From: Alistipes sp.
Lineage (GTDB): Bacteria; Bacteroidota; Bacteroidia; Bacteroidales; Rikenellaceae
Assembly: GCA_020026435.1 (NCBI GenBank)
Contig: JAHHQK010000005.1
Coordinates: 27,379-91,378 of the forward strand
DNA: 64,000 bases
Reading direction: 5' to 3'
This document shows positions 1 through 9,256 of the stretch, in pieces. The position numbers and the translations under genes were made by a program. The notes beneath the pieces were generated by a model. The model did no database searches and was not told where the DNA came from. It saw only the letters and a program-made list of their open reading frames with translations. Each line of letters starts with the position of its first letter. Position 1 is the first letter of the stretch.

Positions 1-1344
1 CAGTACCGTCTGTCGCACGACAACGAGGAGCGCAACAAGACCTCCTTCATCACCCCCGAGGATTTCTCGATCCAGAGTCTGAGCCCCGACCCCAACCTCT
101 CGAACTCCTACCGCAGCAACTACACCCGCCACAGCGTGGGTCCGGGTCTGAGGTACACGCGAGAGCGCAACACTCTGATCGCCACGGTGTACTATCAGAA
201 CTCCACGCTCAAGGGAGAATCGGTCAATGCCCGATATGCCGGAGATCCGACCATACGGAAGAGTTTCAGCAACGTGACCTACTTCCTGATGGGCCGCATG
301 AACATCAACCAGGCCAACTCGCTGCGTCTGTTCATCTCGTCCTACACGTCGAAACCCTCGGTGGCCAACCTCCAGGATATCTACGATGTCTCCAACGCCC
401 AGCACATCAAGCACGGAAACCCCGATCTGAATCCGCAGTACACCCATTCGATCCGGTTCCACTACACGAACTCCAATTCGGAGAAGGGCCGTACGTTCAT
501 GTGGTCGCTCTACTTCCAGACAACCCAGGACTACAACACCACCCACATGATCCAGACGCCCGGCAAGATTACGATCGACGGCAAGACCTACACCCCGAAC
601 TTCTATTCGCGGCAGATCAACCTGGACGGTTACCGCCGTCTGCGCACCCAGCTCAGCTACGGTTTCCCGATCGGATTCCTCAAGTCGAACTTCAACATCA
701 TGGCCGGCGTCAACTACACGAGTACACCCAACCTTATGGGCGGCGAGCTCCAGGCTGACGGCACGATCACGGGCGGTGAGCGCAACGATACCCACAACAT
801 GGGCTACGACACGCGGGCGGTCCTGGGTAGCAACATCTCCGAGAAGGTCGACTTCACGCTCTCGTGGGACGGTACCTACAACGAGGCCACCAACAACTAC
901 AACGGCGAAAGCATCAAGAACCGATACTTTAACCACACGGCCCAGGCCAATATGAAATTCGTCTTCCCGCTGAACTTCACCTTCACGGGCAGCCTGGCCT
1001 ACACGCAGTATCTGGGATTCACCAACAACTACGACGACTCCTACCTGCTGTGCAATCTGTGGATCGGCAAGAAGATCTTCCGCAACCAGCGGGGCGAGAT
1101 CCTGATCGGTATCAACGATGTCTTCAACCAAAACAAGTCCTTCGCCCGCACAACGGGTCCGGGATGGACGCAAAACACGCTCAACAGCGTTGTCGGACGT
1201 TACTACATGATCCAGTTCAACTACAACCTCCGCCGATTCGGCAAGAACGGCTCGCGCGACATGAAGGACTACGGCATGGGCGGCGGTTCGCGTCCCCATC
1301 CCCACGGACAGCCGAAGCATCCCCACGCCTACGGAATGTTCTGA
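1..1344 (+). CDS. Outer-membrane beta-barrel (TonB-receptor-like) protein, C-terminal part
   Basis: The reading frame is open from base 1, so the gene begins upstream of the window and only the last 447 residues are visible. The protein is rich in alternating aromatic and polar residues typical of outer-membrane beta strands, with Asn/Tyr-rich turns. It ends in a Gly/His/Pro-rich tail (GGGSRPHPHGQ) followed by a terminal Phe. This fits the Bacteroidetes outer membrane protein beta-barrel family, which usually has an N-terminal carboxypeptidase-like domain and a plug; both would lie outside the window. The substrate cannot be told from this part. A strong hairpin terminator follows 30 bases after the stop. 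Family assignment is by pattern recognition only. Confidence 0.75.
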   Translation, partial: QYRLSHDNEERNKTSFITPEDFSIQSLSPDPNLSNSYRSNYTRHSVGPGLRYTRERNTLIATVYYQNSTLKGESVNARYAGDPTIRKSFSNVTYFLMGRMNINQANSLRLFISSYTSKPSVANLQDIYDVSNAQHIKHGNPDLNPQYTHSIRFHYTNSNSEKGRTFMWSLYFQTTQDYNTTHMIQTPGKITIDGKTYTPNFYSRQINLDGYRRLRTQLSYGFPIGFLKSNFNIMAGVNYTSTPNLMGGELQADGTITGGERNDTHNMGYDTRAVLGSNISEKVDFTLSWDGTYNEATNNYNGESIKNRYFNHTAQANMKFVFPLNFTFTGSLAYTQYLGFTNNYDDSYLLCNLWIGKKIFRNQRGEILIGINDVFNQNKSFARTTGPGWTQNTLNSVVGRYYMIQFNYNLRRFGKNGSRDMKDYGMGGGSRPHPHGQPKHPHAYGMF

Positions 1345-1373
1345 TCCGCAGAATGCCAACATACAAAAAAACC

Positions 1374-1408
1374 GATGCTCACAGATTGGTTGTGAGCATC
1401 GTTTTTTT
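1374..1408 (+). terminator. Rho-independent terminator
   Basis: A perfect 10-bp stem (GATGCTCACA / TGTGAGCATC) with a 7-nt loop is followed by a run of eight T. It closes the barrel-protein gene and also separates it from the convergent reductase-deaminase gene. Confidence 0.9.
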
Positions 1409-1444
1409 TGTATGGATAGACCCCTTTTTTACAGAAATCAGCCC

Positions 1445-2521
1445 CTACCAGAACAGGTGGGCGTTGACATCGAGTACGCGATCGCCCAACTCGGGATAGA
1501 CCCTCACATCCACCCCCGCTTCCCGCAGCATGGACGCCCCGTGGCAGCAGGCAAAACGACTCGGCTCGTAAAGCGCAAAGGCCACATGGGAAAAGCCGTA
1601 ATGGAGGATCAGCTCGCTGCAACTCTTCGGCTCGCTGGCCCGCTTCGAGCAGGGCTCCATCGAAGAGTAGATCGACCCGCCCCGCAGATCCGCCCCCGCG
1701 GCCAGAGCCTTGAGAATGGCCTCCTGCTCGGCATGATGCGTCGACGAAGTCTCGTGGGTATAACCGCGGAACACCTCGTCCCGGACAGTCACGATGACCG
1801 CACCCACACAGTAGGACGTCCGGCTCGGGATGCAGTGGCGGCTTTCGGCAATGGCTTCCTCCAGGCGGCGGAGATCCTCCTCCGTAGAGTCGGGACAGAG
1901 GGTGTAGGTCGCGACCTCCATGCCGCCCAGGCACTCCGTAAGGCGGGGCGCATCCTTCGGGACAATGTATCCGAAAGGAGCATAGCCCCCGTTCCCCACC
2001 ACGATCTGCGGATTGCGGGCCAGGCGCAGCGTATCGGCCAGTCCCTCGCGGAGGAACATCTCCAGGATATGACTTCCGCCCTCGACCAGAAGGTGTTTGA
2101 CACCCCTCTTCTCAAGGGCGGAGACTATATCGCGGGCCGTAAGCGGAGCGTCCTGCACAATGACCTCGGACAGGCCCTCCAGCTCGGGCAGAGGCTTCAC
2201 CGAAAAGACATAGCGGTCGGCATCGCCCCGGGTGAAGAAGTTCAGATCGGGGCTCAGATTGCCCGAAGCCGTGAGGGTGACCTTCGCGATGTCGGGCTTC
2301 AGACCCGCATCGCGGCGGCGGAGACGCGTCTTCTCGTCGCGCAGGAGCAATGAGGGATTATCGCGGCGGAGGGTTTCGGCCCCCACCAGGATCGCATCGC
2401 ACGTGGTGCGCAGGCGGCACACCGCGGCCCAGTCCTCCTCGGTGGAGATGCAAAGACGCTGCGAGGTGGTATCGTCAAGGAATCCGTCGGCCGTAACGGC
2501 CACAGAGAGTGTTATTCGCAT
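1445..2521 (-). CDS. Bifunctional reductase-deaminase, RibD-like with inverted domain order
   Basis: 358 residues. The N-terminal half is a RibD_C/dihydrofolate-reductase-like domain: it begins MRITLSVAVTADGFLDD, has the nucleotide-site pattern AILVGAETLRRDNPSL near residue 43 and LLVEGG near 140. The C-terminal 120 residues are a zinc-dependent cytidine-deaminase fold with HAEQEA and EPCSKRASEPKSC, the zinc ligands of RibD-type deaminases. Canonical RibD has the deaminase first. From memory the reductase-first order resembles actinobacterial proteins annotated as dihydrofolate reductase family; I did not compare them directly. A role in riboflavin or a related pyrimidine/pteridine pathway is likely but unproven. 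Its start overlaps the stop of the upstream phosphoesterase by 10 nt, suggesting translational coupling. Confidence 0.8.
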   Translation of the reverse strand: MRITLSVAVTADGFLDDTTSQRLCISTEEDWAAVCRLRTTCDAILVGAETLRRDNPSLLLRDEKTRLRRRDAGLKPDIAKVTLTASGNLSPDLNFFTRGDADRYVFSVKPLPELEGLSEVIVQDAPLTARDIVSALEKRGVKHLLVEGGSHILEMFLREGLADTLRLARNPQIVVGNGGYAPFGYIVPKDAPRLTECLGGMEVATYTLCPDSTEEDLRRLEEAIAESRHCIPSRTSYCVGAVIVTVRDEVFRGYTHETSSTHHAEQEAILKALAAGADLRGGSIYSSMEPCSKRASEPKSCSELILHYGFSHVAFALYEPSRFACCHGASMLREAGVDVRVYPELGDRVLDVNAHLFW

Positions 2522-3678
2522 GATTTAAGTGTGATTAAAGTGATTTCGGGCCAGGCTCCCAAACGCATGGGATAAACCACGCAACCCGTGCCGTCGTTGA
2601 TATAGAGCATCTTGCCCTGCTCCTCGTAGCGGCCGCTCCAACGTTTGTAGAGCAGACGGGCGGGCGAGAAGCTCCGGCCCAGAATATTGATTTTTATCTG
2701 CATGGCGTGAACATGACCCGAGAGGGTCAGATCACCGTAGGAAGTCCGTCGGATGTCGTCCCAGTATTGGGGCAGGTGGACGGCCGTGATGTTGAACAGC
2801 GTATCGGACACTCCCCGATAGATCCGTCCGAAATCGGGGGCGGGGAGGTGGCTGTCGTGGCGTTTCTCGCGAAGATCCGTATCGAAGGCAATGCCCGAAA
2901 GCGAGATATATTCCCCGCCGCGGCCGATAACGACCGAGCTGTCCCGCAGGACGTGCCACCCCATAGCCTCCTGTTTGTCCACGAGGCGGGACTCGTTGTC
3001 GGCCAAAGGTAGCGCAAGCGTATCGCGGACGTAGACCCCCACATCGTGGTTACCCGTGACGGAGAAGACTCCGCAGGATGCCTTCAGCCCCGAGAGGATG
3101 CGTTGCTCGCGCGGGGTGAGTTCCGTATGGCGGATGTGGATAAGATCGCCCGTGAAAATCACCAAATCGGGGTTCAGAGCGTTGACACAATCCACAATCC
3201 GCTGCAACTCCTCCCCGACATGGACCATCGTGCCCAAGTGTATATCCGAGATCTGCACGATGCGGAAGGAGTCGAACGCAGCGGGAAGACGTTCGCTGAG
3301 GAAGGTCTCCTGCGTGATCTGCAAACGATCGCGTCCCACAAAAAGCCCCCACACGAAGAGTCCGATCACGCCCAGAGCCGCCACGGCACCCGCCACGCGG
3401 TGGTTGAAGTGGTTGAAGACGTAAAACACGGCGCGCGGGATGACCGTCACCATCCACGCCCAGCACAGCCACATGATCACCTTGGTGAGCAGGATCGTAT
3501 TGTCGGGCATAAGACCTCCGAGTACGACGATCAGCGGCAACAGCGAGTCGGTCATCACGGCCCACCCTCCGAAGAGCCATTTCCCGAGCGAGGAACCACT
3601 CAGACACAGACGACGCCAATGACGCCAGTCGAAATATACGGACAGGAATCCGAGCAGAGCAAAAACCGCAATCAGCAT
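2512..3678 (-). CDS. Membrane-anchored calcineurin-like metallophosphoesterase
   Basis: 388 residues. The first 130 residues hold about four hydrophobic membrane segments. The rest is a metallophosphoesterase domain with the expected order of motifs: SDIHLG, TGDLIHI, TGNHDVG and a late SGHVHAMQ, which bind the dimetal centre. The layout matches the YkuE/YaeI-type membrane phosphoesterases of Bacteroidetes, whose substrates may be lipid phosphates; the substrate here is unknown. It is first in a two-gene leftward operon with the reductase-deaminase. A possible -7 box TAACTTTG lies at 3753-3746 on the same strand, without a clear -33 partner. Confidence 0.85.
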   Translation of the reverse strand: MLIAVFALLGFLSVYFDWRHWRRLCLSGSSLGKWLFGGWAVMTDSLLPLIVVLGGLMPDNTILLTKVIMWLCWAWMVTVIPRAVFYVFNHFNHRVAGAVAALGVIGLFVWGLFVGRDRLQITQETFLSERLPAAFDSFRIVQISDIHLGTMVHVGEELQRIVDCVNALNPDLVIFTGDLIHIRHTELTPREQRILSGLKASCGVFSVTGNHDVGVYVRDTLALPLADNESRLVDKQEAMGWHVLRDSSVVIGRGGEYISLSGIAFDTDLREKRHDSHLPAPDFGRIYRGVSDTLFNITAVHLPQYWDDIRRTSYGDLTLSGHVHAMQIKINILGRSFSPARLLYKRWSGRYEEQGKMLYINDGTGCVVYPMRLGAWPEITLITLKSCE

Positions 3679-3753
3679 ATTTTACAAGTATTATTTGATT
3701 CAGACAACACCCCGTCAGCCCGATGACGGCCGAGAGGGGCACGGGCAAAGTTA

Positions 3754-4320
3754 CAAAAAAAACGCAAAACGTCAGCGCAACCGCAAAGGTTCTTGCCCCC
3801 TATGGCACACCTCTTGCTGGACAAGACCTCGCGGGTGTGGATTCCCGCCCAAAGATCCGACAAGGATCCCGGCATAGAAGCAACATGCAATGGATAAGAG
3901 CAACAACACATCTCCTCTTAGCGGATAGGGCTTCTCCCCCAAGCGGCCGCAGCCCGGGTACTTATTATATATAAAGGGACAACCGAATCGGAATAACAAA
4001 AGCAGAGCGGCTTCACAGACGGGAGGATGATGCAAGCCACAAGGCGGAGCGCAGTGGACAGTCGGGATGACAAGGCATCCCCCCCGGGGCAAGCCGCCCC
4101 GGGCTCCGTACCCACGAAGACAGGCCAAGCCTCCGCTCAAATGACAACCCGGGCGGCAAAACCCCTTCCCCTGGCTGCAAGACCCGAAACGGTTCTCCAA
4201 CCCCGGACGACAACTTGCACGACAAGGCCCGGAACGGGTGGCAAAACCCGGCCCGGATATCGGGCCGAGCAGCAAAACGCCCTTCGGGAAACCGATTTTC
4301 GGAGAAATACAATAGACGAA
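3754..4320. other. Intergenic spacer with no recognisable gene
   Basis: This GC-rich stretch has long open frames on both strands, but their translations are rich in Gly, Pro, Arg and Cys with no family resemblance and no plausible start signals. I see no RNA gene, transposon end or repeat array in it. It separates the leftward phosphoesterase operon from the rightward DUF4491 gene. Confidence 0.5.
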
Positions 4321-4322
4321 GA

Positions 4323-4352
4323 TTGCTTTTTCGCGTGATTTTCTTATCTTTA
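4323..4352 (+). promoter_or_regulatory. Promoter of the DUF4491 gene
   Basis: TTGC at 4323-4326 and TATCTTTA at 4345-4352, spaced as in Bacteroidetes sigma-ABfr promoters. Predicted leader about 20 nt. Confidence 0.6.
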
Positions 4353-4375
4353 CAACTTAAAACTTATTTAAATAT

Positions 4376-4687
4376 ATGGATTTTCTTACGGAATACAACC
4401 TCACGGGGCTGGCCATCGGCATAGCTACCTTCCTGATCATCGGACTGTTTCACCCCTTGGTCATCAAGGGCGAATACTACTTCGGCACCAAGTGCTGGTG
4501 GGTATTTCTGCTCTCAGGCATCGTCTCCATCGCCGCCTCGGTGGTGATTGCCGATCTGTTCTGGTCGACTCTCACGGGCGTATGGGGCGCATCGTCGCTG
4601 TGGTCGATCGGCGAACTCTTCGAGCAGCGCAAGCGCGTGGAGAAGGGATGGTTTCCCCGAAATCCCAAGCGGGAAACACAGGCATAA
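4376..4687 (+). CDS. DUF4491 small membrane protein
   Basis: 103 residues with three hydrophobic segments (about residues 10-28, 40-60 and 65-80) and a charged C-terminus ending in the recognisable ELFEQRKRVEKGWFPRNPKR stretch of the DUF4491 family. These are short inner-membrane proteins of Bacteroidetes with no known function. Length and start agree with the family. It stands alone between its own promoter and rubrerythrin. Confidence 0.85.
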   Translation: MDFLTEYNLTGLAIGIATFLIIGLFHPLVIKGEYYFGTKCWWVFLLSGIVSIAASVVIADLFWSTLTGVWGASSLWSIGELFEQRKRVEKGWFPRNPKRETQA

Positions 4688-4802
4688 GCAATGCCTATAA
4701 GGCCATAAAAACAACTGATCGGATTTTCTTTTTTATCTCTGGGAAATGCCTTACATTTGCATCAGAAATAAAAAACAAACAAAACATAAAACACACACAA
4801 CT

Positions 4803-5381
4803 ATGGAAAAGAGCATCAAAGGAACCAAGACCGAGCGCAACCTTTTAACGTCATTCGCAGGCGAGAGCCAGGCACGTATGCGCTACACCTATTTCGCAAG
4901 CAAGGCCAAGAAAGAGGGCTATGAGCAGATCGCAGCCATCTTCCTGGAGACCGCCGAGCAGGAGAAGGAGCACGCAAAGCGTATGTTCAAATTCCTCGAA
5001 GGCGGTGAGGTTTCCATCACGGCCACCTTCCCCGCCGGAGTGATCGGAACCACTCAGGAGAACCTCCTAGCTGCCGCCCAGGGCGAGAACGAGGAGTACA
5101 CCGATCTCTATCCCCAGTTCGCCAAAGAGGCCGAGGAGGAGGGATTCCCCGAGATCGCAGCCGCCTACCGCATGATCGCCGTGGCCGAGAAGGAGCACGA
5201 GACCCGCTATCTGAAGTTGCTGAGCCGTCTGACCGACGGAAACTTCTTCAAACGCGAAGGCAAGATCTGGTGGCAGTGCCGCAACTGTGGTTATGTATGC
5301 GAGGCGTCGCAGGCTCCCCTCATGTGCCCCGCCTGCAAGCACCCCCAGGCTTACTTCGAGCCTAAGCGCGAGAACTATTAA
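4803..5381 (+). CDS. rbr: Rubrerythrin
   Basis: 192 residues. The N-terminal ferritin-like four-helix domain carries the diiron Glu motifs (GESQARMRY near residue 20, EQEKEHAKRM near 58, the E-rich EEYTDLYPQFAKEAEEEGF, and AEKEHETRY near 130). The C-terminus is a rubredoxin-like iron site with two CxxC pairs (CRNCGYVC and CPACKHP). The enzyme reduces hydrogen peroxide in the cytoplasm of anaerobes using electrons from rubredoxin or NADH. An upstream in-frame ATG exists at 4746, but it lies inside the likely -7 box TACATTTG (4752-4759), so the start at 4803 is preferred. A terminator follows. Confidence 0.95.
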   Translation: MEKSIKGTKTERNLLTSFAGESQARMRYTYFASKAKKEGYEQIAAIFLETAEQEKEHAKRMFKFLEGGEVSITATFPAGVIGTTQENLLAAAQGENEEYTDLYPQFAKEAEEEGFPEIAAAYRMIAVAEKEHETRYLKLLSRLTDGNFFKREGKIWWQCRNCGYVCEASQAPLMCPACKHPQAYFEPKRENY

Positions 5382-5423
5382 TCGGCCCCGGTCTGTAAAA
5401 GACCGCTCCGAAACACAAGACAG

Positions 5424-5459
5424 ACACCTCCGATTCCGATCGGGGGTGTTTGTTTTTTT
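5424..5459 (+). terminator. Rho-independent terminator after rubrerythrin
   Basis: An 11-bp stem (ACACCTCCGAT / ATCGGGGGTGT, one wobble pair) followed by TTTGTTTTTTT. Confidence 0.85.
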
Positions 5460-5468
5460 GAGGGGAGC

Positions 5469-5498
5469 TTGCCATTCCTCGGAAAATAATTAACTTTG
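5469..5498 (+). promoter_or_regulatory. Promoter of the glycosyltransferase gene
   Basis: TTG at 5469-5471, 19 nt, TAACTTTG at 5491-5498. The predicted leader is under 20 nt. Confidence 0.65.
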
Positions 5499-5521
5499 TC
5501 TCAAAGAATCATTTCCAAGTC

Positions 5522-6685
5522 ATGCTAAGAATCGCTTTTGTACACAATATCTACCCCATGGGCGGCGGCGAGGACGTGACGGCAATCCTGGCCTCGTACC
5601 TCCACGACACGGGACGCTACGAGTGCTATCTGCTGGCCCGCGTGATCGACGGACAAAAACTCCGCGAAAGCGACCGACGTTCGCTGCATCTGATCGAACA
5701 CGGAACGTTCTTCACCTCCCGCAAGGCCATCCGCGAGCTGGCCGCAAAGCTCGACGAACTGAAAATCGACCTTCTGGTAATCCCCTTCCGGGCCATATCC
5801 GACTGGGAGTACCTCCGAAAGATCACCCCCTGCAAGATCATCTACCACCACCACGGCCTGCCGCGCTGGGAGGTGATCGACAAGTTGTCGCGCCTGGAAA
5901 AGCGCAATTCGTGGTCGGCCCGTCTGAAAATCGGCCTGGAGCAGAGGTTCCACTACTACTCCCGACGATTCTACCAAAGGATCTATCCCTCGATCTACCG
6001 CTCGGTGGACCGGTTTGTGGTGCTGTGTGATCTCTACCGCCGCGAATTCGAGCAGGAGATCTTCCACATCAGCCCTTCGGAGTCGAAGATCCGTGCGCAG
6101 ATCAACCCCCTGAAGCCCTTCCCCGAGGTCAAACTCCAAAAGAACAAGGAGGTGCTTTACCTGGGCCGCATGACCTATGCCGACAAGCGTGTGGACCGTC
6201 TACTGCGCATCTGGGCGCAGGTCGAACCCCTATTCCCGGATTGGGAGCTGAAACTGGTGGGCGACGGCGACCAACGCCCGGCCCTGGAAGAACAAGCCCG
6301 GGTCCTGGGACTGAAACGGGCTCGGTTCTGCGGCTACTCGACCCAGGTGGCCGAGCATTACTCCACGGCCGCCATTCTCTGCATGACCTCCACGTTTGAG
6401 GGCTGGCCCCTGGTTCTGGTCGAGGCGCAGGCCAACGGTGTGGTGCCGATCGCCTTCGACAGTGTCGGCGGAATCACCGAAATCATCGGCCGGGAACAAC
6501 CGCTGGGCGTTCTGGTCGAGCCGTTCGACGAGGAGGCCTACACCCGCGAGTTGATCAACATGATGCGCGACGGGGAACGCCGCAAAGCCCTCCAGCCCCT
6601 GATGCTGGAGAAGACCCGCGAGTATTCCGCCGAGCAGATCGGACGCCGCTGGGAGGAGATGATCCAAGAAATCATGAAGGAATAG
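5522..6685 (+). CDS. Glycosyltransferase family 4
   Basis: 387 residues with the two-lobed GT-B layout. The N-terminal lobe begins IAFVHNIYPMGGGEDV, the acceptor-side Gly-rich loop of GT4 enzymes. The C-terminal GT1 domain has VLYLGRMTYADKRVDRLLR, KLVGDGDQRP and TSTFEGWPLVLVEAQANG, the nucleotide-sugar site with the usual E-x7-E pattern. It should be a cytoplasmic retaining transferase acting in surface polysaccharide or glycolipid synthesis. No other glycan-synthesis gene is adjacent, so the acceptor is unknown. It is monocistronic between its own promoter and a terminator. Confidence 0.88.
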   Translation: MLRIAFVHNIYPMGGGEDVTAILASYLHDTGRYECYLLARVIDGQKLRESDRRSLHLIEHGTFFTSRKAIRELAAKLDELKIDLLVIPFRAISDWEYLRKITPCKIIYHHHGLPRWEVIDKLSRLEKRNSWSARLKIGLEQRFHYYSRRFYQRIYPSIYRSVDRFVVLCDLYRREFEQEIFHISPSESKIRAQINPLKPFPEVKLQKNKEVLYLGRMTYADKRVDRLLRIWAQVEPLFPDWELKLVGDGDQRPALEEQARVLGLKRARFCGYSTQVAEHYSTAAILCMTSTFEGWPLVLVEAQANGVVPIAFDSVGGITEIIGREQPLGVLVEPFDEEAYTRELINMMRDGERRKALQPLMLEKTREYSAEQIGRRWEEMIQEIMKE

Positions 6686-6730
6686 CAGGCTGTAAATCAG
6701 CATGGATATGCCCGCAGGGGCAAACAAAAA

Positions 6731-6762
6731 AGGTGGAATCGGTTGGGATTCCACCTTTTTTT
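6731..6762 (+). terminator. Rho-independent terminator after the glycosyltransferase
   Basis: A perfect 10-bp stem (AGGTGGAATC / GATTCCACCT) and a T7 tract. The loop contains the TTGG that serves as the -33 element of the next promoter. Confidence 0.9.
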
Positions 6763-6772
6763 ATTACCTTTG
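6743..6772 (+). promoter_or_regulatory. Promoter of the thiamine operon
   Basis: TTG at 6743-6745, 19 nt, TACCTTTG at 6765-6772. Transcription would begin just before the riboswitch. Confidence 0.65.
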
Positions 6773-6782
6773 CCGCTGAAAT

Positions 6783-6865
6783 TCCAAGGGGTGCCTTACT
6801 ATCAGGCTGAGATTATACCCATTGTACCGGATACGGGTAATGCCGAGACCGGGATGTTGCATAAT
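6783..6865 (+). promoter_or_regulatory. TPP (thiamine pyrophosphate) riboswitch
   Basis: The THI-box signature is plain: GGGGTGCC, GGCTGAGA, then ACCGGAT and GGTAATGCCGAGACCGGGA, in the order and spacing of the TPP aptamer. It lies about 50 nt ahead of the TonB receptor start. The operon is expected to be shut when thiamine pyrophosphate is plentiful. No obvious intrinsic terminator follows, so control may be at translation. Confidence 0.92.
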
Positions 6866-6915
6866 CAATACCATTCAAGCCCCCTTTTCAGATTATTAAC
6901 TTTAAAGTTTAAAGG

Positions 6916-9234
6916 ATGAAAAGGTTTTTACTTTCCCTGGCGGCTGTTGCCTCGGCAATGTCCGCAAATGCTCAGAAAGACATCCAGAAGGACGATTCCG
7001 TGAAGATGTATCGTCTCCAGGAGGTCGAAGTGACGGCCACACGTGCCGCAAAATCAATGCCCGTGGTCTATTCGGATCTCTCGAAAGAGAAGATCGCCGA
7101 GAACAGCTACGGCTATGACATTCCTTCGGTGCTGGCCCTCACCCCCTCGATGATCGCCACCAACGAGACCGGTATCGGTATCGGCGGCACGTCGATGCGA
7201 CTCAGAGGTACGTCGGCCGAGCGTCTGAATGTGACGATCAACGGCGTGTCGATGAACAACCCCGACTCCCACGCCATGTACTGGTATGACACGCCCGACC
7301 TGTTGTCGGCCGTGGGTACGATCCAGGTACAGCGCGGCGCCGGCATCTCGACCAACGGTACGGGTGCCTTCGGCGGTGCCATCAACATGACGACCGACGC
7401 CCTGCATACCGACTTCGGCGGTGACGCGTCGCTCTCCTACGGTTCGTACAACACCCAGAAACAGTCGGTACACATCGCCTCGGGCCTGCTGGGCGGTCAC
7501 TGGACCCTCGACGCCCGTCTGTCGCACATTGCCTCGGACGGATATGTCGACCGCGGTAACACCGACCTCAAATCGTACATGTTCCAGGCCGGATACTACA
7601 AGGGCAACACCATGCTCAAACTCGTGTCGTTCGGCGGTAAGGCCAAGACCTATCTGACCTACGGCGGTGTCACGAAAGCCGACATGGAGATGTTCGGCCG
7701 CCGCTACCACAACGGCGGTATGTACGAGTCGGAGACGGGTCCCTACTGGGGCGGCGACGATTACGGAGGCAAGATGCGTGTGAACTACTACGACGATCAC
7801 ACCGACAACTACCTCCAGATCAACAACCAGCTGCTTTTCAGCCAGCGTCTCAACGACAAGTGGACGCTCAACGCCACGGCTTTCTACACCTACGGCTACG
7901 GATTCTACAAGCAGTACAAGGACAGCAAGAAGATCAGCGAATACCTCAATCTCCCGGCCGATGTGGTCTACACCCCCGAGGGCGACAAGGTCAAGGCCGA
8001 CCTGATCCGCGAGAAGATCATGCGCAACCACATGGGCGGAATCAACGCCGCGGCACACTACACCTCCGAGAAGCTGGCCCTGTCGTTCGGCGGATCGTAC
8101 AGCTACTACACCAGCCCCCACTGGGGTGTTCTGGACTGGGTCGACGGTGTGGACCCGAAATACTACGAAGACAGCCGCTGGTATGACAACGATGTGGAGA
8201 AGCACGACGCCAACCTCTTCGCACGTGCCAACTGGAATGTCGCCAAGGGTCTCCGCCTGTTCGCCGACCTGCAATACCGCCACGTGGGCTACAAGGCCTG
8301 GGGTACGAACGACAACAACATCGAGAAAACCCCGAAACCCGGTAAGGAGGGTGTGGGCAAGATGCAGCCGATCGACGTGGATGTCACCTACGACTTCTTC
8401 AACCCCCACATTGGTCTGAACTACGAGCTGAACAAGCACCACAACTTCTACTTCTCGTTCTCGATCGCCCAAAAGGAGCCTACGCGCGGCGACTTCACCG
8501 ACCGCTATATGTTCGAGATGTTCACCGACAAGACGACCTATCCCGAATCGGAGAAGATGTTCGACTATGAGTTGGGCTACACCTACACCTCGAAGCGTTT
8601 CATGGCCGGCATCAACCTCTACTACATGAAGTACGACAACCAGTTGGTTCCCACGGGCCGCATCAACGACGGATACGACTCGCTGAACGACAACGTCAAG
8701 GACAGCTACCGTCGCGGTATCGAGCTTTCGCTGGCCTGGAAGGCCGCCAACTGGCTGACCGCTTCGGCCAACGCCACCTTCAGCCAGAACTGCATCGAGA
8801 ACTACGAGAACCGCATCCTGAACCAGGATGCCGACTGGAACCCCTCGGGCTACATCATCGAGCAGATGGGTACGACGCGTCTGGCCTTCTCGCCGAAGAC
8901 GATCGCCAACCTCAATCTCGACTTCCACTACCGCGGCTGGGGTGCCATCTTCAACATGAAGTATGTCTCGAAGCAGTACTTCACCAACTACGTGAATTCC
9001 AACATGCAGCTCGATGCCTACTACGTCTCCAACCTCAATCTCTCCTACACGCTCCGCACGAAGTCGGCCCGATCGGTACGTTTCGGTATCCTGATCGACA
9101 ACCTCTTCAATACGGTCTACGAGAGCAACGGTTACGGATGGACCGACGCCGTGGAGGGCAAGGTGACCTACCACGCACTCTACTTCCCCCAGGCCCCGAC
9201 CAACGTGTTGGCCAATGTCACGGTAAAATTCTAA
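6916..9234 (+). CDS. TonB-dependent receptor, probable thiamine uptake
   Basis: 772 residues. A signal peptide ends near residue 19 (SANAQ). A short TonB-box-like region (LQEVEVTATRA) leads into a plug domain (about 30-160) with TSMRLRGTSAERLNVTINGV and VQRGAGISTNGTGAFGGAINM, then a 22-strand-type barrel ending in a terminal Phe. It belongs to the TonB-dependent siderophore/vitamin receptor group, not the SusC group. Placement behind a TPP riboswitch and in front of PnuT identifies thiamine or a derivative as the likely substrate; this is inferred from context. The PnuT gene starts 22 nt downstream. Confidence 0.9.
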   Translation: MKRFLLSLAAVASAMSANAQKDIQKDDSVKMYRLQEVEVTATRAAKSMPVVYSDLSKEKIAENSYGYDIPSVLALTPSMIATNETGIGIGGTSMRLRGTSAERLNVTINGVSMNNPDSHAMYWYDTPDLLSAVGTIQVQRGAGISTNGTGAFGGAINMTTDALHTDFGGDASLSYGSYNTQKQSVHIASGLLGGHWTLDARLSHIASDGYVDRGNTDLKSYMFQAGYYKGNTMLKLVSFGGKAKTYLTYGGVTKADMEMFGRRYHNGGMYESETGPYWGGDDYGGKMRVNYYDDHTDNYLQINNQLLFSQRLNDKWTLNATAFYTYGYGFYKQYKDSKKISEYLNLPADVVYTPEGDKVKADLIREKIMRNHMGGINAAAHYTSEKLALSFGGSYSYYTSPHWGVLDWVDGVDPKYYEDSRWYDNDVEKHDANLFARANWNVAKGLRLFADLQYRHVGYKAWGTNDNNIEKTPKPGKEGVGKMQPIDVDVTYDFFNPHIGLNYELNKHHNFYFSFSIAQKEPTRGDFTDRYMFEMFTDKTTYPESEKMFDYELGYTYTSKRFMAGINLYYMKYDNQLVPTGRINDGYDSLNDNVKDSYRRGIELSLAWKAANWLTASANATFSQNCIENYENRILNQDADWNPSGYIIEQMGTTRLAFSPKTIANLNLDFHYRGWGAIFNMKYVSKQYFTNYVNSNMQLDAYYVSNLNLSYTLRTKSARSVRFGILIDNLFNTVYESNGYGWTDAVEGKVTYHALYFPQAPTNVLANVTVKF

Positions 9235-9256
9235 CCCTCGGTAAAACACTCGAATC

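Noticed and set aside
3772..4275. Possible Cys/Gly-rich protein on the minus strand in the large spacer
   Set aside because: Composition is driven by GC content, there is no family resemblance and no start signal.
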